From an uncultured Ruminococcus sp. (GTDB lineage Bacteria > Bacillota > Clostridia > Oscillospirales > Ruminococcaceae), in the NCBI GenBank assembly GCA_937910385.1, contig CALEPT010000179.1, positions 1 through 40,355 on the forward strand: a DNA stretch of 40,355 bases, written 5' to 3'. The notes under the pieces are model-generated. The model was not told the DNA's origin, searched no databases, and was given only the letters and a program-made list of their open reading frames with translations. Both the position numbers and the translations under genes were made by a program. Below, in pieces: positions 1 to 7,088 of the stretch (positions within the stretch are counted from its first letter, which is position 1; each line of letters starts with the position of its first letter).

Positions 1-323
1 AGTACTACGGTATATCACGCTCTGACAGCGACATAAAAGCCCTCCAGACGGCTTTGAACACGCTCGGCTATAAATTAGCCGTGGACGGCATACTCGGCGA
101 TAAAACGCTCACAGCGGCGCGGAAATGTATCATTGACAAAGGTACAAGAAACGAGGTCGTTCGTTGGGTGCAGAATCGCTTGAACGCTCTCGGTTTCAAC
201 TGCGGCACGGCTGACGGTATCGCCGGAGACAAGACCATGAATGCAATCCACAAGTGGCAGTCCGACCATAATCTCGGTCAGGGCTACCTCGGCGGCTCTG
301 ACTGGAACGTGCTGCTGATGTAA
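1..323 (+). CDS. Peptidoglycan-binding repeat protein, C-terminal part (probable prophage lysin)
   Basis: The reading frame is open from the left edge (codons in phase with base 3) to a TAA at 321-323, so the start lies outside the window. The visible part has two tandem PG_binding_1-type repeats, each with the pattern IKALQTALNTLGY...VDGILGDKT and VRWVQNRLNALGF...ADGIAGDKT. Such repeats anchor cell-wall hydrolases to peptidoglycan. No catalytic domain is visible, so amidase or muramidase activity cannot be decided. The position next to small phage-like genes and a tRNA 3' end suggests the endolysin at the right arm of a prophage, but a host cell-wall enzyme cannot be excluded. The gene converges on the next gene over a shared hairpin terminator. 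Confidence 0.75.
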   Translation, partial: YYGISRSDSDIKALQTALNTLGYKLAVDGILGDKTLTAARKCIIDKGTRNEVVRWVQNRLNALGFNCGTADGIAGDKTMNAIHKWQSDHNLGQGYLGGSDWNVLLM

Positions 324-327
324 AAAA

Positions 328-359
328 ATCCCCTCTGAGGTTCAGTCCTCGGAGGGGAT
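328..359. terminator. Bidirectional rho-independent terminator
   Basis: The arms ATCCCCTC/GAGG and CCTC/GAGGGGAT form a long stem. A run of A lies on the left (323-328) and a T-rich run on the right, so it can end transcription from both sides. The last codons of the minus-strand zinc-ribbon gene lie inside the stem. Confidence 0.8.
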
Positions 360-743
360 GATTTTCTTTTCTGCATATTTTTCGCGCCGCTTTCTGTTGA
401 TTTCGTCTTTGTTTTCAGCGTAGTGCTTTCGACGCTTCGTGGAACGTTCCGTTTTGTCTACTTTTGTGTAGTAGTAATTTAGCCCCTGTTCGTTATCTAT
501 TTTTCTATGCATGATTGGCTGGCAAGTTGGGCAGTATTTTTGTAGTCCGCTTTCTACAGTATATTCAGCACCACAGTTCTGGCAGATATCTTTACTGCCG
601 AGCGGTCTTATTGTTCCTTCTTTCTTCCTTTTGCGATCGGATATACGTCGTCTTTCTAACCGACAATCCGGGCAGTACCATGCTCGCGGACCGCCCGGGA
701 AGCTCACGCCGCAGGTGCGGCATATCCTATCATATATTGCCAT
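342..743 (-). CDS. Double zinc-ribbon small basic protein (phage-type, hypothetical)
   Basis: A 133-residue protein with two four-cysteine units: CRTCG...CPDC near the N-terminus and CQNCG...CPTC in the middle. A highly charged Lys/Arg/Glu-rich tail follows, as expected for a nucleic-acid-binding protein. The start at 743 is chosen because its ATG overlaps the end of the upstream gene by 14 bp; a longer reading from 776 would overlap more and adds no conserved sequence. Similar small zinc-ribbon proteins are common in prophages and mobile elements of Clostridia. The exact role is unknown. It forms a two-gene unit with the HTH-like gene upstream. Confidence 0.65.
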   Translation of the reverse strand: MAIYDRICRTCGVSFPGGPRAWYCPDCRLERRRISDRKRKKEGTIRPLGSKDICQNCGAEYTVESGLQKYCPTCQPIMHRKIDNEQGLNYYYTKVDKTERSTKRRKHYAENKDEINRKRREKYAEKKIIPSED

Positions 744-1083
744 TTTCAGCCTCCGGTATTTCGCCGATGAGCACATAGCCGACGAGGATAGGCAGGTAGT
801 CCGGCGGCTTGCGCTGGTTATCGCCTCCGCTGCACCAGTTCTGCACTGATCTATACGGCAGTCCGAATTTTCGTGCGAAGCTCGTCATGCTCAGCCCCGA
901 CAAGCTAACAAGACGCTTAGTGCTGCCGTCAGCAGCCGCTCCGATGATGCCGATAGCCTTTATTAGTCCGTCACCGTCCCACTTGATTTCAGGTGGGAAT
1001 CCTATCTCGCCCAGCAGTCGCTCGGAAGAGCGACCGAGGTCAATGTACTCTTCGATCAGTGCCTTGTAGTAGTCGTATGTCAT
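730..1083 (-). CDS. Small HTH-like DNA-binding protein
   Basis: A 117-residue protein. The C-terminal half (about residues 62-108) has the layout of an XRE-like helix-turn-helix: SMTSFARKFGLPYRSVQNW followed by a short basic RKPPDYL segment. This arrangement is frequent in small regulators of clostridial mobile elements. The start at 1083 has a good ribosome binding site (AAAGGAG, about 6 nt upstream). Its end overlaps the zinc-ribbon gene, implying translational coupling. It may regulate prophage genes; no target can be assigned from sequence alone. Confidence 0.6.
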   Translation of the reverse strand: MTYDYYKALIEEYIDLGRSSERLLGEIGFPPEIKWDGDGLIKAIGIIGAAADGSTKRLVSLSGLSMTSFARKFGLPYRSVQNWCSGGDNQRKPPDYLPILVGYVLIGEIPEAENGNI

Positions 1084-1162
1084 GTTTTTCTCCTTTAAAT
1101 TCTCGGTTTTGGTTTGGTTTTGGTTTATTCCCCGTATTGCCGGTAGGTCAGCAGATTAATTA

Positions 1163-1378
1163 TTAATCAATTACTGTTGCTCTCCAAGAGTAGTTGTTGT
1201 GTATTTCAACTGCTTCATCGTACTCATAGCCAAATGCTCTCGCAGATTCAATCATAGCTTCTTTTGCGTAGTCAATAGCTTCTTCTTCTGTCTCAGCTTC
1301 AACAGTTTCTTCAACTGTGAACCATTCGCTGCCGTATTCATTTGTAGGGTTGTACTCAACTTCAAACTTATTGTTCAT
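1163..1378 (-). CDS. Small acidic hypothetical protein
   Basis: A 71-residue, Glu-rich protein with no domain I recognise. The core (VEETVEAETEEEAIDYAKE) is predicted helical and resembles small phage proteins with a strand-helix fold. The start at 1378 (MNNKFEVEY) is preferred over an upstream one at 1456: it has a GAGGT ribosome binding site, and the longer N-terminus would begin inside the promoter at 1448-1476. A perfect sigma-A promoter lies directly upstream, so the gene should be well expressed when derepressed. Confidence 0.6.
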   Translation of the reverse strand: MNNKFEVEYNPTNEYGSEWFTVEETVEAETEEEAIDYAKEAMIESARAFGYEYDEAVEIHNNYSWRATVID

Positions 1379-1447
1379 AATTTTTACCTCGTAATCTTTC
1401 TGCCTTTCGGCTGTCTTGTTTCGGGCTCTTGCCCTTTCCTTGATTAT

Positions 1448-1476
1448 ATTATACACCCAACGAGTGCATTTGTCAA
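1448..1476 (-). promoter_or_regulatory. Sigma-A promoter of the small acidic gene
   Basis: On the minus strand TTGACA (1471-1476) and TATAAT (1448-1453) are both consensus with a 17-bp spacer. The spacer next to the -10 box carries an imperfect palindrome, CACCC-AAC-GAGTG (1454-1466), in a position where a bound repressor would block RNA polymerase. Confidence 0.75.
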
Positions 1477-1491
1477 AGCTTTTTTGAGAAA

Positions 1492-1508
1492 ATTATACTC
1501 ATTGAGTA
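1492..1508 (-). promoter_or_regulatory. Second -10-like box with palindromic operator
   Basis: TATAAT on the minus strand (1492-1497) abuts the palindrome TACTCA-T-TGAGTA (1496-1508). The site resembles CACCC-AAC-GAGTG of the downstream promoter in sequence and in position next to the -10 box, so one repressor may bind both. The -35 of this second promoter is weak (TATACA-like). Confidence 0.45.
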
Positions 1509-1599
1509 CTTTTTGTATACTTGCACAATTTTTTGACTTTCTTTTGTGAAATTTGTACATCTCACGTTGTAATTGTTCTTAAAATTCGACAAATAACTA

Positions 1600-1628
1600 T
1601 TGACATTTTCAAAACGATGCTGTATAAT
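1600..1628 (+). promoter_or_regulatory. Consensus sigma-A promoter of a short transcript
   Basis: TTGACA (1600-1605), a 17-bp spacer and TATAAT (1623-1628) match the consensus exactly. No open reading frame lies downstream on this strand; only a short hairpin-rich stretch ending in a terminator follows. Confidence 0.75.
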
Positions 1629-1633
1629 GTATT

Positions 1634-1706
1634 CGTCGGATAAATCCGAACAACCGCCGGGCTCTTCTTTTTCCGTTTTCCTTGAAGGGGCTGGCGGTTT
1701 TTTTTT
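1634..1706 (+). ncRNA. Candidate small RNA, about 70 nt
   Basis: The predicted transcript starts about 6-7 nt after the -10 box. It holds a small stem (TCGGA-TAAA-TCCGA, 1636-1649), then a 16-bp stem with one mismatch (arms 1652-1667 and 1684-1699, beginning AACCGCC and ending GGCGGTT) with a U/C-rich loop, then nine T residues. The long stem is also the terminator. No coding capacity or known RNA family is recognised. It could be a phage regulatory RNA or a leader whose gene has been lost. Confidence 0.45.
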
Positions 1707-1754
1707 GACACCCTTTTGACACCCTAATATATAATTTTTTAAGGTTTTTTAAGG
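1707..1754. repeat. Short tandem direct repeats beside the tRNA 3' end
   Basis: GACACCC occurs twice in tandem (1707-1717 and 1718-1725, the first followed by TTTT). Next, TTTTTTAAGG is repeated exactly (1735-1744 and 1745-1754). Repeats of this size close to a tRNA 3' end fit arm-type binding sites of a tyrosine integrase, but no integrase is in the window. Confidence 0.4.
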
Positions 1755-1784
1755 TGAAAACGCACCGATTCAAATTAAAAGAAA

Positions 1785-1824
1785 AAGTCTTGTTTTTGCC
1801 TATAATTGGGCAATCACAAGACTT
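1785..1824 (-). terminator. Terminator after tRNA-Pro(CGG)
   Basis: On the minus strand AAGTCTTG and CAAGACTT enclose an inner TTGCC/GGCAA stem, followed by a T-rich run. It lies 6 nt past the tRNA CCA end. Confidence 0.7.
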
Positions 1825-1830
1825 GAAATC

Positions 1831-1907
1831 TGGTCGAGGTGACAGGATTTGAACCTGCGGCCCCTACGTCCCGAACGTAGTACTCTACCAAACTGAGCCA
1901 CACCTCG
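1831..1907 (-). tRNA. tRNA-Pro (anticodon CGG)
   Basis: A full cloverleaf with acceptor stem CGAGGTG/CACCTCG, anticodon stem CTACG/CGTAG, loop TTCGGGA and encoded CCA. The anticodon CGG reads CCG (proline). Its 3' end faces the phage-like genes, the usual geometry of tRNA-targeted integration, in which the element recreates the 3' part of the tRNA. Confidence 0.93.
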
Positions 1908-1922
1908 AACAATTACTAAATA

Positions 1923-1951
1923 ATTATACACTATAACTGCTAAAAAGTCAA
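1923..1951 (-). promoter_or_regulatory. Promoter of tRNA-Pro(CGG)
   Basis: Minus-strand TTGACT (1946-1951), a 17-bp spacer and TATAAT (1923-1928), about 16 nt upstream of the tRNA 5' end. Confidence 0.75.
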
Positions 1952-1984
1952 GCATTCTTAAAAAAATTATTATTTAACAAGAAT

Positions 1985-2014
1985 ACCGACCCCGGAGACT
2001 GTTCCGAGGTCGGT
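1985..2014 (-). terminator. Hairpin after the C11 peptidase gene
   Basis: ACCGACC and GGTCGGT, with an inner CCGGA/TCCG pair, make a strong stem about 100 bp past the stop codon. The following T run is poor on the minus strand, so termination may be inefficient. Confidence 0.5.
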
Positions 2015-2112
2015 AAAAACTATCATATTACATTTTCATCAATTGCAGTTCATTCAATATGATACATTACATGAAAGCAGCTATAGTATGCGGAAATATC
2101 CTCGCTCCAAGT

Positions 2113-4455
2113 TTACTTTATTATTGCCTCAGTCCAGTACTCCTGATTATAGATATCTGTGAAGCGATACATAAGGTGAACATCTCCACTGCCGACGTCG
2201 GTGTTACTGATATTCATATCTGAGGTCACGGTGATTGTATCTCCGAGGTAATAGCTATCCTGATACTCCATATCGTAGGAGTAGAAGTCACAAAGGAAGT
2301 CGAGCTTGTCTCCGACATTGAGCTCAGTCATGCTCTTTGCAACTGTATCTGTCTCACCGCCGACGTAATCGGTAGAGGCACCTGCAATATATCCGTTAGG
2401 ATTCTCGCTGTCGAATACAATAATGAGATTAACTCTGTCACCGTTGAGCATTGCAGGAACATAGCCTCTTATCGTGTATTCATCGCCGTTTTCGATAGTG
2501 TCGGTATGGTAATAGGCTACAGGCTGACCATTGATAGAGAGCCAGTTTCTGTCGGTATCAGCAACGAGATTTCCGTCGTCGTCGAAGCTGTATATATTGT
2601 CGAGACCGAGGTCTACATAGCCCGAGCCGTCGTCATAGAACATGTTCAGATCGAGCTTATGAACGAGTTCCCACTGCGATTCAGGGAGAGACATGGTATA
2701 TGTGCCGTTATTTTCCTCCCATACAAGATTACTTACATCAAAGTAATATGATGCGAGGTACTCGGAGGAGTTATCAATATTCTGCTCGTTCATGAAGTTT
2801 GTATTTGAGCTGTCAAGCCCCTCAATGCTTCTTCCAGAGCTTCCGCCGAGGAAGCTGCTAAGGAGCGAGCCTATAACGTCTGAGCTGCCGGATGAACCTG
2901 ATGAACCGCCGAGTCCGAACAGCGAGCCCATTGCTGATGAAGAGCCTCCTGCCGCTATCTGACCGCTTGTTTCGAGGCTTGCGAACTGTCTGATACACTT
3001 AGCATAATCCGAGTCCATGCCTATCTGAGTATAGGTATTGCAGGCGGTATCGACGTAAGAGGTGCGCTGATAGGGGAAGTAGATAGAAACGCCGTAAGCA
3101 TTTGTCATATTTGTTGAGGTCTTGTTGTATTTTACCGCATTTTTGAGCGCGTCGGCAAGCGCCTTACCCTCGGAAGTACCGACGTTCTCAGCCAGATTCA
3201 CGAGGTCTACCTGATCTATCTTAGAGCTCTGTGCGAACTCTCTGGTAGCATACCTTGCGTCGGATATATCCTTATATTCATTGTTAGATATTTTGGTGCT
3301 GACGGACTTTGAGAATGAAGAAAGCTTTTCGGGAATTGTGTTAGAGAATTCTGCAAGATCAATGACGGAAAGTGTAGTCTGCTGCCCTTTGCACTTCTTT
3401 GCACACTGTGAAACGAAGTCGTCAACAATATTCTTACCGATATCGAGCGTAGACATTGAGGTATTGCTGCCGAGCTTTGTCAGCCAATCGGTGTAGTACC
3501 AGCCTATGCCGGGCTCTGTCTCCTCGGAGGCTATCATGTAATCTGCGTAATTGTCGAGCATGAGAGCGGTCTCAGCCGTCGCCATAAGGCAGGCGTCGAA
3601 GCCGATGAAATCAAAGGTGACTCCACCATTTTTGAGAGCTGTGTTTATTCCTGCAAGACTCATTGATCCACTCTTGGCATTTTTCTCATCGTAGCCGTAT
3701 CCGCTGACCGATCCGCCGCCGTGATCCCAGAGAATGAGCTCGTTGCGGTTTGCCGGAAAATTCCGATCACAATACTGTATGAACGAGGAGAGGTTTGCAG
3801 GGTCGGTCATTGCCTTGCTGCCCATATCATCCTCAAGTCTTATGATGCTGCCGTCCTTTATCTGATATATCTGGTTGACAGAATTGCTGATACCGCTCGT
3901 TTTCCACTTGGAGCAGCCTCCTGTGTAAACGATGAGGTTGATATTGCTGCCGAAGGAAGCGGTGCGCATTTCCTCCATATCAGAGGAAGCCATGCCGTAC
4001 TTCGACTCAAGGTCAGTACCGCACATATATACCATTATAGTAACAGTATCCTGTCCGCTGCCTTTTATGACAGTACGCTTGCTGCGAGAGCCGCTGGCTA
4101 CGGACGTATCCACGCTCGTGTCGCTGGTAGCAGATCCCGAAGCCGTATCGGAGGTACTGAAACCAAAGCCTGCGGGAGCGGAACCGCTGCTGCCTGTAAG
4201 TGAACCGAGAAGGTCTCCGCCGCCTCCTCCGCCTAATTTATTCATAAGTAGCATTACTATAATAGCGATGACAGCGACACCGCCGCCTCCGCCGATGGCT
4301 GCACGCTTTCCTGCTCCTCCGCCGGACGAACCCTGAGACTGATTGCTGCCGGAGCCTACTCTTCCTGTACCCAGTCCGTCGCCGCGCTTATTTACGCCGT
4401 TTCCTCCGGAAGTGACATTTTTTTCTCTTGCTCTTGGTCTGTTATTCTGATCCAT
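2113..4455 (-). CDS. Clostripain-family (C11) cysteine peptidase, membrane-anchored
   Basis: A 780-residue protein. Residues 1-53 are a hydrophilic Gly/Ser/Arg-rich segment, residues 54-72 a membrane segment, then a Gly/Ser/Thr linker, and the peptidase C11 domain from about residue 136 (TVTIMVYMCGTDLES). The catalytic dyad is visible: His245 in ILWDHGGG and Cys289 in FIGFDACLMA. Family members cleave after Arg or Lys and may self-activate; the basic SRSKR stretch near residue 122 is a possible processing site (inference). A second Gly/Ser-rich linker near residues 500-545 separates a C-terminal, Asp/Tyr-rich, probably all-beta domain of unknown role. The start has a GGAGG site 6-7 nt upstream. 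It is transcribed alone from the promoter at 4536-4564 and should act outside the cell. Confidence 0.88.
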   Translation of the reverse strand: MDQNNRPRAREKNVTSGGNGVNKRGDGLGTGRVGSGSNQSQGSSGGGAGKRAAIGGGGGVAVIAIIVMLLMNKLGGGGGGDLLGSLTGSSGSAPAGFGFSTSDTASGSATSDTSVDTSVASGSRSKRTVIKGSGQDTVTIMVYMCGTDLESKYGMASSDMEEMRTASFGSNINLIVYTGGCSKWKTSGISNSVNQIYQIKDGSIIRLEDDMGSKAMTDPANLSSFIQYCDRNFPANRNELILWDHGGGSVSGYGYDEKNAKSGSMSLAGINTALKNGGVTFDFIGFDACLMATAETALMLDNYADYMIASEETEPGIGWYYTDWLTKLGSNTSMSTLDIGKNIVDDFVSQCAKKCKGQQTTLSVIDLAEFSNTIPEKLSSFSKSVSTKISNNEYKDISDARYATREFAQSSKIDQVDLVNLAENVGTSEGKALADALKNAVKYNKTSTNMTNAYGVSIYFPYQRTSYVDTACNTYTQIGMDSDYAKCIRQFASLETSGQIAAGGSSSAMGSLFGLGGSSGSSGSSDVIGSLLSSFLGGSSGRSIEGLDSSNTNFMNEQNIDNSSEYLASYYFDVSNLVWEENNGTYTMSLPESQWELVHKLDLNMFYDDGSGYVDLGLDNIYSFDDDGNLVADTDRNWLSINGQPVAYYHTDTIENGDEYTIRGYVPAMLNGDRVNLIIVFDSENPNGYIAGASTDYVGGETDTVAKSMTELNVGDKLDFLCDFYSYDMEYQDSYYLGDTITVTSDMNISNTDVGSGDVHLMYRFTDIYNQEYWTEAIIK

Positions 4456-4535
4456 GATAACCTCCGTAAAATATTTTTAACATTCCGGCTTAAAGCCATA
4501 CACCCTATTTTTGCATAAAATGTCAATACATTAAT

Positions 4536-4564
4536 ATTTTACACTCTTTTAACGATAATGTCAA
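4536..4564 (-). promoter_or_regulatory. Promoter of the C11 peptidase gene
   Basis: Minus-strand TTGACA (4559-4564), a 17-bp spacer and TAAAAT (4536-4541), about 80 bp before the start codon. A second TTGACA occurs closer (4521-4526) but lacks a good -10 box. Confidence 0.65.
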
Positions 4565-4697
4565 GAAATTAATGTTAATATCAGCATAATTTATTTGTAG
4601 CACCGCATACTTACTACATACTTTTTTAAGGTTGTTTTAAGATGAAATTAAGAATCGTGATTTATAATATCCACAGTGAATGAAAGGAGTGGTCATA

Positions 4698-5399
4698 ATG
4701 ATTAAAAGAAGTGTAATAAATATTCTTGCGCTGATGATCTGCACACTGCTTTTTGTTTCCTGTGGGATCGCGCAGATAACTGTTCCGGAAAGTGATGCAG
4801 AGACTTCTGAAAGCGCAACGGTAATATACCAGACGGTACTTGACGATCCTGAAACGAGCGATACTGAAAATGATGATCTGGAGCTTTCATCAGGAATATG
4901 GTGGGGAGTAGGTGATTCCGACGACAGCTATTATCTGCTCGATTCCGACGGCAGCGGCATTGTTATATCACAGAGCAGCGGTACGGAGAGCAATTTTGAA
5001 TATGAGCTTGACGGTGATGAGATATTATTCCGCATTGATGACAGTATAAATACGACTCCTGCACAAATAGAATTTATCAATTCCGACTATTTAATAATAG
5101 ACTATTCCAACGGCGACAGAGAGGAATGGACATATCTCGGAGAGCTTACATTTGAAGATTTCACTTTTTATAGCAGTGATGAGCTCTGTCTCATGGCGAG
5201 GGATTACCTTAGGTCAGAAAATGGTTCCGAGCCGCAGTACACGAATGCATACATTACCGAGAGCGGTCTTATAGCCATTCATCTTTACGATATTGTTGAC
5301 GACCATACGTCTACCTGCCAATGGTACACGGTAGATCGATTTACTGCTCAGGGAACTGATTTCTTTGATGAACCGGTAGATCTGACAACGATCCTTTGA
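4698..5399 (+). CDS. Acidic lipoprotein of unknown function
   Basis: A 233-residue protein with a lipoprotein signal: a basic N-terminus, a hydrophobic core and a lipobox ending at Cys22 (LLFVSC). The mature part is rich in Asp, Glu, Ser and Tyr, with repeated strand-like DSDGSG and DGDEILFRID motifs as in small beta-barrel or lipocalin-like lipoproteins, but no named domain is recognised. An ATG at 4680 is in frame, but the one at 4698 is the real start: the AAAGGAG site lies just upstream of it and inside the longer version. A TATAAT occurs at 4663-4668 without a clear -35 box. The gene stands alone and ends at a shared terminator. Confidence 0.75.
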   Translation: MIKRSVINILALMICTLLFVSCGIAQITVPESDAETSESATVIYQTVLDDPETSDTENDDLELSSGIWWGVGDSDDSYYLLDSDGSGIVISQSSGTESNFEYELDGDEILFRIDDSINTTPAQIEFINSDYLIIDYSNGDREEWTYLGELTFEDFTFYSSDELCLMARDYLRSENGSEPQYTNAYITESGLIAIHLYDIVDDHTSTCQWYTVDRFTAQGTDFFDEPVDLTTIL

Positions 5400-5408
5400 A
5401 GAAATAGT

Positions 5409-5445
5409 AAAAGCCTCATATTCGAGTGATATGAGGCTTTTTATT
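5409..5445. terminator. Bidirectional terminator between the lipoprotein and rarA
   Basis: A perfect stem AAAAGCCTCATAT / ATATGAGGCTTTT with T runs on both strands. It serves the two convergent genes. Confidence 0.9.
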
Positions 5446-5451
5446 TATTTG

Positions 5452-6723
5452 CTATTCGGTTTCCGAGAGGAGCTTTTTTCTGTATTGCAGCGCTGATTGC
5501 TCCTGTTTGTTGTCGCCGAATTCATAGTAGACATGACCTACAAGTGCATCGGGAAGGTACTGCTGTCTTACATAGTGATTCGGGAAATCATGCGGATAAA
5601 GGTAGTGCTGTCCGACGACCTTTGCTCCTTGCCCGTCGAAGTGCTTGTTCTGTAAATGACGGGGAAAATCAAGCGCATCGGAGCTTTGAACATCGGCGAG
5701 AGCTGCATCTATTGCCATGCACGCGCTATTGGATTTAGGAGCAGTCGCAAGGAGGATAGTAGCCTCCGCAATGGGGAGCTTAGCCTCCGGCAGACCGAGC
5801 TGCAATGCAGAGTCTACGCAAGCCTTTGTCACGACTATTGCCTGAGGGTATGCAAGTCCCACGTCCTCGCAGGCAATGCAGAGCATTCGGCGACAGAGGG
5901 AAATGATGTCTCCCGCTTCAATAAGCCGTGCGGCATAGTGCAGGGCCGCATTTTCGTCCGAGCCGCGCACGGATTTATGGAATGCTGATAGAATGTCGTA
6001 GTGCTGATCGCCGTCGCGGTCGTAGCGCATATTGCTGCGCTGGGCGAGAATTTTAAGCGAATCCTCAGTTATGGTGAGCCTTTCGCCGGAGGTATCTGCG
6101 CACATTACGGCAAGCTCGGCGGTGTTGATCGCCTTGCGTACGTCTCCGCCGCAGGTGTAGGCAATGGTCATGACGAGCTCGTCGGAGCAGACTACCTCCT
6201 TGCCGCTTTCTTCGGACATTATAGCGAACGCCCGACGTATTGCGGGGGCAAGCTGTTCCGCCATGACCGGCTTGAACTCAAAAACGGTGCTGCGGCTGAT
6301 CACGGCGTTGTAGACCGCGAAATAGGGGTTCTCAGTGGTAGAGGCAATGAGCGTGATATCGCCGTTTTCAATGTATTCGAGCAGACTTTGCTGCTGTTTT
6401 TTGTTCAGGTACTGTATCTCGTCGAGGTAGAGCAGAATGCCGTTTTCGCTGCCGAACGTGCCTATCTGAGATACCACATCTTTTATGTCGGATATTGAGG
6501 CGTTCGTGCCGTTGAGCTTGTAGAGCGACATTCCGCAGTTTTCCGCGATTATACGGGCAACGGTAGTCTTGCCCACGCCGGACGGTCCGTAGAATATCAT
6601 GTTTGGTACTGTCCCGCTCTCTATTATTCGGCGCAGAGGCTTGCCATCGGCAAGTATATGCTCCTGACCGACCACGTCGGCGAGAGATTTAGGACGTATT
6701 TTATCTGCTAACGGTGCGGACAT
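5452..6723 (-). CDS. rarA: Replication-associated recombination protein A (AAA+ ATPase, MgsA/RarA family)
   Basis: A 423-residue clamp-loader-like AAA+ ATPase that acts at stalled replication forks. Walker A is GPSGVGKT (46-53), Walker B LLYLDEIQ (about 97-104), and the sensor-1 segment STTENPYF follows. The N-terminus (PLADKIRPKSLADVVGQEHIL) and the C-terminal oligomerisation region with YPHDFPNHYV are typical of the family, and the length is normal. The start has an AAAAGGAGAG site. It is a single gene converging with the lipoprotein. Confidence 0.93.
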   Translation of the reverse strand: MSAPLADKIRPKSLADVVGQEHILADGKPLRRIIESGTVPNMIFYGPSGVGKTTVARIIAENCGMSLYKLNGTNASISDIKDVVSQIGTFGSENGILLYLDEIQYLNKKQQQSLLEYIENGDITLIASTTENPYFAVYNAVISRSTVFEFKPVMAEQLAPAIRRAFAIMSEESGKEVVCSDELVMTIAYTCGGDVRKAINTAELAVMCADTSGERLTITEDSLKILAQRSNMRYDRDGDQHYDILSAFHKSVRGSDENAALHYAARLIEAGDIISLCRRMLCIACEDVGLAYPQAIVVTKACVDSALQLGLPEAKLPIAEATILLATAPKSNSACMAIDAALADVQSSDALDFPRHLQNKHFDGQGAKVVGQHYLYPHDFPNHYVRQQYLPDALVGHVYYEFGDNKQEQSALQYRKKLLSETE

Positions 6724-6757
6724 AATGACTCTCCTTTTATTAATGTTGATTAGATTT

Positions 6758-7008
6758 TCATTTTGTTATTTCTTTATTTATAAGTGTCACCATTCCACTG
6801 CTCATTTTCATTGTGTATCTGATACCATTAAAAGTATTGAAGGTAAATAAATCATAGGCTAAATGTGAAACAGCTACACACCATTCATCATTTCCTACTG
6901 TATCTTTCATATTCCAGATGCCGTCAATATAAAATTATTGGGATTGCTATCAGAGCCGTCCCAAATTAATTTGTAGCTTCCAATCAGGTATTCCGTTCTA
7001 TCGCTCAT
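6758..7008 (-). pseudogene. Small frameshifted gene of unknown function
   Basis: Reading leftward, an ATG at 7008 preceded by a GGGGAA site opens a frame (MSDRTEYLIGSYKLIWDG...) that stops at 6907. A second frame gives IDGIWNMKDTVGNDEWCVAV... and runs to a TGA at 6758. The frames join if one T is restored in the T4 run at 6931-6934, giving an intact product of 83 residues. The composition is protein-like, with many Trp, Tyr and Asp. The frame is also open a few codons upstream of the ATG, so it may be the tail of a longer lost gene. A sequencing error is possible. This fills most of the 6724-7088 gap. Confidence 0.45.
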
Positions 7009-7047
7009 AGTTTCTTCCCCGTAAATTTCTATTTGGTTTGTGACCCT

Positions 7048-7080
7048 TAAATAAAATCGGGACGGACAGCAGTCCGTCCC
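7048..7080 (-). terminator. glyA terminator
   Basis: A perfect 9-bp stem (GGGACGGAC / GTCCGTCCC) with a 4-nt loop, followed on the minus strand by GATTTTATTT. Confidence 0.88.
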
Positions 7081-7088
7081 AAATCATC

